Below, one piece after another: positions 37,980-42,957 of a stretch of DNA of 42,957 nt. The notes beneath the pieces are model-generated. The model was not told where the DNA came from and searched no databases. It saw nothing but the letters and a program-made list of their open reading frames with translations. The stretch is taken from the NCBI GenBank assembly GCA_903922175.1, contig CAIXSY010000242.1:1-42957 (forward strand), written 5' to 3'. The position numbers were made by a program, and so were the translations under genes. The DNA comes from an uncultured delta proteobacterium. GTDB taxonomy: Bacteria; Bdellovibrionota_C; UBA2361; CAIXSY01. Position 1 is the stretch's first letter; the number at the start of each line of letters is the position of its first letter.

Positions 37980-39176
37980 ATGTCGCTAATTCGCAAACTT
38001 AATATATCCAAATACTTAGCAACAAAAGATTCGTTTTTTCTATTTGGCGCACGCGGGGTTGGCAAGACTAGCTTAATTAGAACAGCACTAAGTGAGTTTC
38101 GACCTTACACAGAGATCAATCTGCTCCAGGCAAAAGAGTACCGTACCTTTATCGAAAACCCCTCAAGACTTGCTGATATCGTAGAAGGAAAACTAAAATT
38201 ACTACCGAAGCAAGAGATACTCCGCGTCTTCCTGGACGAGGTGCAAAAAGTACCAGCACTTCTCGACGAGGTCCACAATTTGATATCTCTCTATGAAGGC
38301 AAGGTGCAATTTATTCTTACCGGATCTAGCGCGCGTAAACTTAAACGCCAAGGAGCAAACCTATTAGCTGGTCGGGCAGCCGTGCTACACCTTCATCCCC
38401 TAACTTCGGACGAGATTGCGCTCGACCTGACGCGTGCGCTACACATCGGGCTGCTTCCCGGCATCTACCTTAAACAATATGTTCCGACCTCACTTCTCAA
38501 CGCTTATGTGAATACCTACCTAAAAGAGGAGATCCAACAGGAGGCACTCACTCGCAAGGTTGATAGCTTTGCCAGATTCCTCTCCGTAGCCGGACAGATG
38601 AGTGGAGAACCGACGAACTTCACCTACGTGGCGAAGGATTGCGGAGTGAGCCCTGCGAGCGCCAAAGAGTACTTTTCAATTTTATGCGACACGCTGGTGG
38701 CCTACCGCATCGATGGCTGGAGCCCATCAATTCGGAAACAGCTAATACAAAGCCCTAAATTCTATATCTTCGACACGGGCACACTAAATTCCATACGAAA
38801 TGAGTTGGGGGACCCACCAACTTCCGGCTCGTCTCGATTTGGAGATCTGTTCGAACATTACGTACTAGGAGAGATTGTACGTTGTGTCGCCTATGAGGAG
38901 CTCGGCTATGATATAAACTATTGGCGCACGAACACGGGGACCGAGGTTGATTTTATTCTCTCCAAGAACGGGGAGCCTCTTGTCGCCATAGAAGTAAAAT
39001 CTTCCGAAAGGCTAAATGAGGGAGATACTCGCGCACTTAAAGAATTCGCCATTGAGTACCCCTCTTGCAAGCTGGCCATCGTAAGCCGAGAAATCGAGGA
39101 GCTTATGCTTAACGGAGTGCACCGAATACCCTGGCATAAAATTGGTGGCACGCTGCGAACAGCGATCAAAGCTTGA
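37980..39176 (+). CDS. AAA-14/DUF4143 ATPase
   Basis: The ATG at 37980 (398 residues) is preferred; an in-frame ATG at 37950 would translate the palindrome. The AAA domain has Walker A FGARGVGKTS (22-31), Walker B RVFLDEVQKV, and sensor-like FILTGSSARKL. The C-terminal DUF4143 part includes FAGQ-like SVAGQMSG, SPASAKEYFSILCDTLVAY, FYIFDTGTLNSIR, and a PD-(D/E)xK-like end: GTEVDFIL, then VAIEVKSSE. The family is widespread, variable between strains and of unknown function. It opens the accessory stretch, flanked by IS-end repeats. Codon usage looks more AT-rich at the start than in neighbours. Confidence 0.88.
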   Translation: MSLIRKLNISKYLATKDSFFLFGARGVGKTSLIRTALSEFRPYTEINLLQAKEYRTFIENPSRLADIVEGKLKLLPKQEILRVFLDEVQKVPALLDEVHNLISLYEGKVQFILTGSSARKLKRQGANLLAGRAAVLHLHPLTSDEIALDLTRALHIGLLPGIYLKQYVPTSLLNAYVNTYLKEEIQQEALTRKVDSFARFLSVAGQMSGEPTNFTYVAKDCGVSPASAKEYFSILCDTLVAYRIDGWSPSIRKQLIQSPKFYIFDTGTLNSIRNELGDPPTSGSSRFGDLFEHYVLGEIVRCVAYEELGYDINYWRTNTGTEVDFILSKNGEPLVAIEVKSSERLNEGDTRALKEFAIEYPSCKLAIVSREIEELMLNGVHRIPWHKIGGTLRTAIKA

Positions 39177-39202
39177 AACAGGGGTATTCCTGGCGCTCCT
39201 GG

Positions 39203-39221
39203 GAAAACTAGGGACGCCACC
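39203..39221. repeat. IS4-like end, partial
   Basis: GGGAAAACTAGGGACGCCAC differs by one base from the consensus end and loses similarity after ACC. It lies 27 bases after the AAA gene and overlaps the 3' end of the next gene. Confidence 0.5.
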
Positions 39222-39633
39222 TTCCCCGTGATGCTTTCTGCATCCAGCGTTTCGAGGCCCAACTTGAAATGTCGCAATCAAAACCACCGCCTTGAATAGA
39301 TTCCATCAAGAACACGCCCCCGTCGGGTGCGCCTCGCAGTTCTTGCTCTTTAAAAACCGTAACAAGTCCGGCAATAAACGACTCAGAATCTCCCTGGTTA
39401 TCACCAGCCTTCCTTTCGATATCGATGGCTTTAGCTAGGCTTTCAACAAGGTCAGCGTACCTCCTGAGCATCGAGTATACCTTCACACCTTCGATGGTCT
39501 CCATCTCCAAGAGTATGCGTTTCTCCCCTTCATAGAGAAACTCTGAGGCTGGGCGTAGCTTGATGTAGTCCTCTGGCGCAGGCTTCGCCAGACTGGCCGA
39601 AGGACCATCTCTCCGCGCATGCTGTGCCTGCAT
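39208..39633 (-). CDS. Protein of unknown function; C-terminus formed by an IS end
   Basis: The internal ATG at 39633 (141 residues) has AAGGGGGG about 10 bases upstream; an ATG at 39801 would overlap the divergent NUDIX reading frame. Segments include EDYIKLRPASEFLYEGEKRI, LLEMETIEGVKVYSMLRRYA, DLVESLAKAIDIERKAG and a Gly-rich part (GAPDGGVFLMESIQGGG). No family is recognised. The last few residues (SRGRWRP) and the stop are encoded by the IS-end repeat, so the original C-terminus has probably been replaced. Confidence 0.45.
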   Translation of the reverse strand: MQAQHARRDGPSASLAKPAPEDYIKLRPASEFLYEGEKRILLEMETIEGVKVYSMLRRYADLVESLAKAIDIERKAGDNQGDSESFIAGLVTVFKEQELRGAPDGGVFLMESIQGGGFDCDISSWASKRWMQKASRGRWRP

Positions 39634-39870
39634 CTTCACTATTCCCCCCTTCAACACCACCCCTCTATCATGGTTATGAAGGGTATTACCGAAATGGTGA
39701 CTTAGGGAACTTAAGGAGGAGCTAAAAAGACTCAAATTGCTCAGGTAGTCGTCGATGGCTACCCTGTACCAAGGCCCCGCCCTCGTTATCCTGTAATGCA
39801 TAAAGATTCAAACTGGCGGCTTCAGGCCGCGCTATGGACTCGGCGCCCACACCGTGTAGAATACCTGCCC

Positions 39871-40395
39871 ATGGAGTGGAAAGTAATTTCAACCGAGACC
39901 ATTCTCAAGCTCCACCGCGGATCTGTGCACAGACGTCGCTATGAACTTCCGCATGGCAAACAGGCTGATTTCCATATTATGGAGGGTGGCGGAAGTGTTA
40001 CCTGCCTGGCACTGACAAAAACAGGCGATGTAATCCTTGCTAAACAATACCGTCCCGGGCCAGGAAAAGTACTTATTGAGCTGCCCGGCGGCAGCCTCGA
40101 GCCCGGAGAAGATCGGGTCGCAGCTGCAGCACGTGAACTTCTTGAGGAAACGGGGTACCGGGGCAACGTGCAGTATGTCGCCAGTTCCGTGCCAAGCGCG
40201 TACGTGACCTACCTAAAGCATGCCTTCGTTGCCGTGGACTGCGTGAAGGTGCAAGAGTCCATGGTTGAAACGAATGGCGAGGAGCTCGAATGTGTGCTTA
40301 TGTCACTTGCCGATTTTCGCAAGCACTTGCGCAGCGGAGAGCTTACCGACGTAGAAGTTGGCTACCTCGGTCTTGATTTTCTTGGCTTGCTCTAG
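39871..40395 (+). CDS. NUDIX hydrolase, ADP-ribose-pyrophosphatase-like
   Basis: The ATG at 39871 gives 174 residues; the longer frame from 39796 adds an unlikely Arg/His-rich leader. The NUDIX box is GGSLEPGEDRVAAAARELLEE followed by TGY, fully matching Gx5Ex7REUxEExGU. Before it lie YELPHGKQADFHIMEGGGSV and VILAKQYRPGPGKVLIELPG, typical of ADP-ribose/GDP-mannose pyrophosphatases; after it SSVPSAYVTYLKHAFVAVDC. It hydrolyses a nucleoside diphosphate linked to another group; the substrate is not certain. TAGAAT at 39857-39862 lies 8 bases before the ATG, so the message may be leaderless. Confidence 0.88.
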   Translation: MEWKVISTETILKLHRGSVHRRRYELPHGKQADFHIMEGGGSVTCLALTKTGDVILAKQYRPGPGKVLIELPGGSLEPGEDRVAAAARELLEETGYRGNVQYVASSVPSAYVTYLKHAFVAVDCVKVQESMVETNGEELECVLMSLADFRKHLRSGELTDVEVGYLGLDFLGLL

Positions 40396-40437
40396 GAGAG
40401 GACTAGGGAGTTATCACCTACTAAACTTCCTTGGGTT

Positions 40438-40446
40438 TGTTATAGT
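40438..40446 (+). promoter_or_regulatory. Extended -10 promoter of the histidine phosphatase
   Basis: TGTTATAGT is an extended -10 (TGnTATAGT). The ATG at 40459 lies 12 bases on and a GTG at 40453 six bases on. No Shine-Dalgarno is present, so the leader is very short. Confidence 0.4.
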
Positions 40447-40458
40447 CAGTCGGTGAAT

Positions 40459-41058
40459 ATGCGTATCTATCGTCATGCAGAGAGCGTATCGAATGCTGGT
40501 GGGCGCACTGAGACGGCAGCGGGGATTGCCCTCTCCCCGCTGGGAGAAGATCAAGCAAGAAAAATAGCAGAGCAACTGCTCACTGCTCCCGATCTTTTCG
40601 TCGTCTCCCCCTATCTGCGCACTCAACAAACAGCTGCTCCTTCGATGGATCGCTATGCATTAGTTCCTGTTGAGGTATGGCCGATACAAGAATTTACCTA
40701 TCTATCTACGTCTAAGTATAATGGTACGACCCCGCAAGAAAGAGCTGCGCCGATAAAGGAATATTGGGAAAGAGGTGACGCCTTTTATAGAGATGGCACG
40801 ACGACAGAGAGTTTTAATGAGTTCCTTTCTCGCGTTGATCGCTTTATCGAGCAGGTTCGTACGCGGCCTGAGAAAGATATCGTTGTTTTTGGACATGGTC
40901 ATTTTATTCGTGCATTGAGAATGCGATTGACTCATCGAGGCTCAGAGGTTAGTCCTGCCCGTGCAATGCGTGAATACGAAACAAAATGGCGTGCGCTGGT
41001 GGTGAAAAATGGGGAGTGCCTGACGCTTAAAAAGAGCGACCCTCGTCTTTGGAAGTGA
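40459..41058 (+). CDS. Histidine phosphatase (phosphoglycerate-mutase-like) family
   Basis: About 199 residues from the ATG. The catalytic RHAES motif (YRHAESVSN) lies at the N-terminus. LSPLGEDQARKIAEQL and VVSPYLRTQQTA carry the second Arg, and VVFGHGHFIRAL the second catalytic His. The family dephosphorylates small molecules or proteins through a phospho-His. It lies 63 bases after the NUDIX gene and may share its transcript. The substrate is unknown. Confidence 0.88.
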   Translation: MRIYRHAESVSNAGGRTETAAGIALSPLGEDQARKIAEQLLTAPDLFVVSPYLRTQQTAAPSMDRYALVPVEVWPIQEFTYLSTSKYNGTTPQERAAPIKEYWERGDAFYRDGTTTESFNEFLSRVDRFIEQVRTRPEKDIVVFGHGHFIRALRMRLTHRGSEVSPARAMREYETKWRALVVKNGECLTLKKSDPRLWK

Positions 41059-41076
41059 GTGCAGAATCTGTCGGGG

Positions 41077-41096
41077 GAAACTAGAGACGCTACCGA
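41077..41096. repeat. IS4-like end
   Basis: GAAACTAGAGACGCTACCGA matches the consensus end with two changes. It lies directly beyond the stop of the transposase remnant, as the 3' terminus of the element would. Confidence 0.55.
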
Positions 41097-41107
41097 ATGG
41101 CATTAAC

Positions 41108-41209
41108 TTAAGCATATGCAGCGTTTGTTTTGTAGTCCTGTCGAGGTTTTGTAAGCAGATCGTATTCCTTCGGCCTGCGTTTTTTTGCGCGCGGCTCCCA
41201 ACGATCTAG
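41108..41209 (-). pseudogene. C-terminal remnant of an IS4-family DDE transposase
   Basis: The minus-strand frame reads LDRWEPRAKKRRPKEYDLL, then TKPRQDYKTNAAYA and stop at 41108. EPRxxKRRPKxYxxLxKPR is the usual C-terminal end of many IS4-type (DDE_Tnp_1) transposases (recognised from memory). The N-terminal part, with the DDE residues, is gone: the frame meets another IS end at 41212. This links the repeated ends in 37.5-42 kb to one element family. Confidence 0.6.
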
Positions 41210-41211
41210 AG

Positions 41212-41264
41212 GAAAATTAGGGACGCTACCGACTTTATCTTAAGAATGTCGGTAGCGTCCCTAC
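41212..41264. repeat. Two IS4-like ends in inverted orientation
   Basis: TAGGGACGCTACCGAC (41218-41233) and its exact complement (41248-41263) are joined by 14 bases, as if two element ends had fused after loss of the interior. The result is a 16-bp hairpin. Confidence 0.65.
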
Positions 41265-41277
41265 TTATACTCTGGGC

Positions 41278-41336
41278 ACCCCCCACTCTTTTCCTCAGCT
41301 ACCGCTTCTGAGACAAAAAGCAAGGACCCAAAGAAT
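41278..41336. repeat. Second copy of the NUDIX-fragment tail
   Basis: CACCCCCCACTCTTTTCCTC and CTTCTGAGACAAAAAGC, AGGACCCAAAGAA match 37843-37910 with a shorter middle. CTTTTTCCTCAG and CTGAGA-AAAAAG words can pair, so it may have served as a terminator. It ends just before the isochorismatase-like gene's 3' end; nothing else lies in 41059-41348. Confidence 0.5.
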
Positions 41337-41348
41337 CACCAAAAACAC

Positions 41349-41894
41349 TCAATCGGAGGATTTGACTATCCATTCCTCAGTAGTGGTGGAACAATTTATA
41401 TTTCGAAGCCATTCATTGAAGTAATCATATTTCCCTTTTTCGTCATCTAAAACCCCATCGCTTACCACGAGTGGATATAGATCGTGATTATACGCATCGA
41501 GCATTGTAGCAAGAACGCAGGCACTAAGTTGGAAGCCACACATGACAAGATGCGTTACCTGATGGGTCCTCAGAACCTCTAGAAAATCTGTTCCCTGGAA
41601 ACAGCTGTGTCTCCTTTTGATCATGATCTTGTCGTGCGGCCGCAACTCTAGCCCAGCAAACATTTTTGCTTCTTCGCTACCTGAAACATTAAATACGCTC
41701 TTATCATGGACGGAGAGCGTGCTGCCATCAGGTTCATGTTCTATTGCGAATATAAAAATCGGCCAGTTTTTGTTTCTAAACAAACTGAGGTGCCGATTAA
41801 TATTTTGCACAACTGGTCCTGGCTCAGGAAAAATCTTTTTTCCGTACGACAGCCATCTATTTTGCATGTCAATCACGAGTAGCGCGGGCTTCAT
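41349..41894 (-). CDS. Isochorismatase-like cysteine hydrolase
   Basis: From the ATG at 41894 (MKPALLVIDMQN) the protein is 181 residues. The catalytic triad of the family is visible: Asp9 in LLVIDMQNRW, Lys93 in IMIKRRHSCFQGTD and Cys126 in VMCGFQLSACVLAT, with DAYNHDLYPLVVSDGV following. The cis-peptide region before the Cys is CGFQLSAC rather than the common CGVATDVC. Members include nicotinamidases, isochorismatases and other amidases; the substrate is not determined. No ribosome binding site is obvious. It is bounded on both sides by IS-end repeats, so it may have been mobilised as a unit. Confidence 0.82.
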   Translation of the reverse strand: MKPALLVIDMQNRWLSYGKKIFPEPGPVVQNINRHLSLFRNKNWPIFIFAIEHEPDGSTLSVHDKSVFNVSGSEEAKMFAGLELRPHDKIMIKRRHSCFQGTDFLEVLRTHQVTHLVMCGFQLSACVLATMLDAYNHDLYPLVVSDGVLDDEKGKYDYFNEWLRNINCSTTTEEWIVKSSD

Positions 41895-41940
41895 CATTAC
41901 TGCCAAACTATCGCCCACTTCGCACGCATGCAACTACCTA

Positions 41941-41964
41941 AAAACTAGGAACGCTACCGACTTT
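41941..41964. repeat. IS4-like end
   Basis: AAAACTAGGAACGCTACCGA followed by CTTT matches the consensus with one change. It lies just upstream of the isochorismatase-like gene. Confidence 0.55.
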
Positions 41965-41971
41965 ATTGTAA

Positions 41972-42018
41972 GGTTCTCGCACCGAAGGTGGGCTAGCAGC
42001 GCGCGCCAGCGCGCTGCT
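41972..42018 (-). terminator. Two-part hairpin element (copy 3), orphan
   Basis: GGTTCTCGCACCGAAGGTGG (from 41972), then AGCAGCGCGC (41995-42004) and GCGCGCTGCT (42009-42018) around GCCA. In the orientation seen at ccmH it would follow a minus-strand gene ending near 42019, but none exists there now. The gene it belonged to may have been replaced by the toxin-antitoxin pair. Confidence 0.5.
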
Positions 42019-42055
42019 TTTACAATCTTACTAGTAAGATTATGGAGAGCATGCC

Positions 42056-42322
42056 ATGGCTGACAACTTAGCGACGACGAAAATGTCTTCAAAAGGGCAG
42101 GTTGTGATACCTGAGGAGATAAGGAAACGACTCGGGTTAAACGAGGGCGTTGAATTCATCGTGATTGGAAGTGGAGACGCCATTATTCTTAAGGCAATCG
42201 CCGCACCACCTTTGGGTGAGTTTGAAAACCTTTTATCGGCAGCCAAAAAGGCCGCGCGCACCGCCAAACTAAAGGCCAAAGATATTTCTGACTCTGTTAA
42301 GCGTGTGCGAGGGCAACGTTGA
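42056..42322 (+). CDS. AbrB/SpoVT-type antitoxin
   Basis: The 88-residue protein has a swapped-hairpin AbrB DNA-binding domain: TTKMSSKGQVVIPEEIRKRL, GLNEGVEFIVIGSGDAIILK. The C-terminal tail (FENLLSAAKKAARTAKLKAK) is helical and basic and would bind the toxin. Its stop overlaps the toxin start by four bases (TTGA). Antitoxins of this type neutralise a PIN RNase and repress the operon. ATGGAGAG lies upstream (about 42041), so GGAG about 11 bases before the ATG can serve as ribosome binding site. Confidence 0.85.
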   Translation: MADNLATTKMSSKGQVVIPEEIRKRLGLNEGVEFIVIGSGDAIILKAIAAPPLGEFENLLSAAKKAARTAKLKAKDISDSVKRVRGQR

Positions 42323-42717
42323 AGGTTATTGTCGATACGAATGTGCTTGTCTCCGGAATATTTTTTGGCGGCTTCCCGGGACGCATAATAGCTGCCTGGG
42401 GCAAGGGTGAACTTGAGTTCGTGGTATCCCCTGCAATTCTAGATGAGTACGTCCGAGTATCCGAGGATTTAGCACGAAGAAAGGGGATTGATGTCGAAAA
42501 GCTTATTAGGCTTCTCGCTCTTCGAAGTGTGATCTGCAGTCCACCTCGATTCCACGATCAGGTATGCGCGGACCAGGATGATGATAAGTTTCTTGAATGC
42601 GCAGTCCATAGTCAGGTGCGCCACATAATTACTGGTGACAAGGCATTGCTCGACGTGACTTGCTTCAAAGACATCCAAATACTGAAGCCAGCAGACTTTG
42701 TAAGAAAATACCTTTAA
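42319..42717 (+). CDS. PIN-domain toxin (COG1569-type)
   Basis: The 132-residue protein begins at TTG 42319, within the antitoxin's stop. Acidic residues of the PIN site are visible: Asp6 in VIVDTNVLVSG, Glu44-region in SPAILDEYVRV, the acidic run CADQDDDKFLECA, and Asp near 106 in ITGDKALL. The family acts as Mg2+-dependent RNase in VapBC-like modules. Length and motif spacing fit the putative toxin family TIGR00305. Co-transcription with the AbrB gene is clear from the overlap. Confidence 0.88.
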   Translation: MKVIVDTNVLVSGIFFGGFPGRIIAAWGKGELEFVVSPAILDEYVRVSEDLARRKGIDVEKLIRLLALRSVICSPPRFHDQVCADQDDDKFLECAVHSQVRHIITGDKALLDVTCFKDIQILKPADFVRKYL

Positions 42718-42725
42718 CGGCCTAA

Positions 42726-42957
42726 GCCCCAAGACGTGATTTCAGCAGCCATTCGGGCACGAAACGCAAAGTTTGGAGACCCCGCGCGCATCTTTGCAGG
42801 CCTCATTCGCCCAAAACTTTGACGACACTGTCTTTGGTGTCGAGGCAACTTAACGCAGAGAACAAAGATCAGGTTCTGGCCAGCATTCGCGGCAAAAGCC
42901 GCTCTGAGGTCGAGGAGATTATGGCAGAGACACATCCACAGAGCAGGACAGTAGAGC
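42726..42957 (+). pseudogene. Fragment of an HNH-endonuclease-type protein (N-terminal region)
   Basis: The frame is open from 42726 to the window end, but without an early start codon. From 42816 it reads TLTTLSLVSRQLNAENKDQV, LASIRGKSRSEVEEIMAETH, which resembles the region before the HNH domain in deltaproteobacterial HNH proteins (hxLSxxxxxLTxEN, GKSxxEVExxxA; from memory). The part before 42816 does not fit. In another frame 42729-42818 gives QDVISAAIRARNAKFGDP, of unknown origin. The gene has either lost its start or continues beyond the window after a frameshift. Confidence 0.4.

Noticed and set aside
1-42957. tRNA, rRNA and riboswitch genes
   Set aside because: I looked for T-loop GTTCGANNC contexts, rRNA-conserved words and known aptamer cores in the gaps and found none convincing.

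Overview
The window reads as chromosomal DNA of about 50% G+C from an uncultured Gram-negative bacterium. Deltaproteobacteria in the broad sense (Myxococcota or Bdellovibrionota-like lineages) fit best. The grounds are three membrane-linked Hanks-type Ser/Thr kinases, one with the HRDVSPQN catalytic loop common in that group, a CcmH variant with a CPG(x)4C core, a degenerate LytM protein and a Tad pilus operon. This placement is inference; no rRNA or tRNA gene was seen.

Layout. 1-1.1 kb: a secreted SGNH hydrolase. 1.2-1.8 kb: gene debris (NUDIX and GxxExxY fragments, a long inverted repeat). 1.85-6.7 kb, minus strand: a tightly packed three-gene operon (receiver/HD-like protein, degenerate M23 protein, Ser/Thr kinase with a C-terminal LamG-like domain). 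7.3-9.8 kb: gyrA. 9.9-13.6 kb, minus: a HAD hydrolase, a second kinase and a GT90 glycosyltransferase, separated by repeats. 14.3-16.3 kb: gpsA coupled to a diacylglycerol/lipid-kinase-family gene, convergent with a HugZ-like heme/flavin protein. 17.7-19.2 kb: M29 aminopeptidase and an RNHCP zinc protein. 20-21.3 kb, minus: a small membrane protein and ccmH. 21.5-23.4 kb: a third kinase with a polytopic C-terminus. 24.1-35.3 kb, minus: an apparent ten-gene operon for a Tad/Flp pilus (cpaE, flp, cpaB, tadA, tadB, tadC, tadG-like, tadE-like) ending in a response regulator and a hybrid histidine kinase. The secretin, prepilin peptidase and TadD are not in the window. 35.6-37.3 kb: an unknown protein and an EEP-family phosphatase/nuclease. 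37.4-42.96 kb: an accessory stretch with an AAA/DUF4143 ATPase, a NUDIX hydrolase, a histidine phosphatase, an isochorismatase-like hydrolase, an AbrB/PIN toxin-antitoxin pair, an HNH-type fragment, and remnants of an IS4-like element and of genes broken beside it.

The most unusual feature is the density of non-coding repeat families between otherwise ordinary genes. (1) MITE-like elements have ends GTAACTGCTC / GAGCAGTTAC and hairpin interiors; two copies have perfect 8-bp target duplications. (2) Dispersed repeats match the 3' end and downstream flank of a four-helix-bundle (S23/IVP-type) gene. (3) A 48-bp perfect repeat occurs twice. (4) IS4-like ends carry the core TAGGGACGCTACC. (5) GC-rich hairpins without T-tracts sit at gene 3' ends, with the stop codon inside the hairpin in three cases. 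(6) Single long hairpin elements lie at 17518-17704, 19277-19494 and 36308-36425. Together these suggest a genome shaped by small, non-autonomous palindromic elements.

Functionally the genes lean towards envelope biology and signalling: three kinases, a two-component pair joined to pilus assembly, a non-catalytic LytM regulator, and phospholipid precursor genes (gpsA plus lipid kinase).
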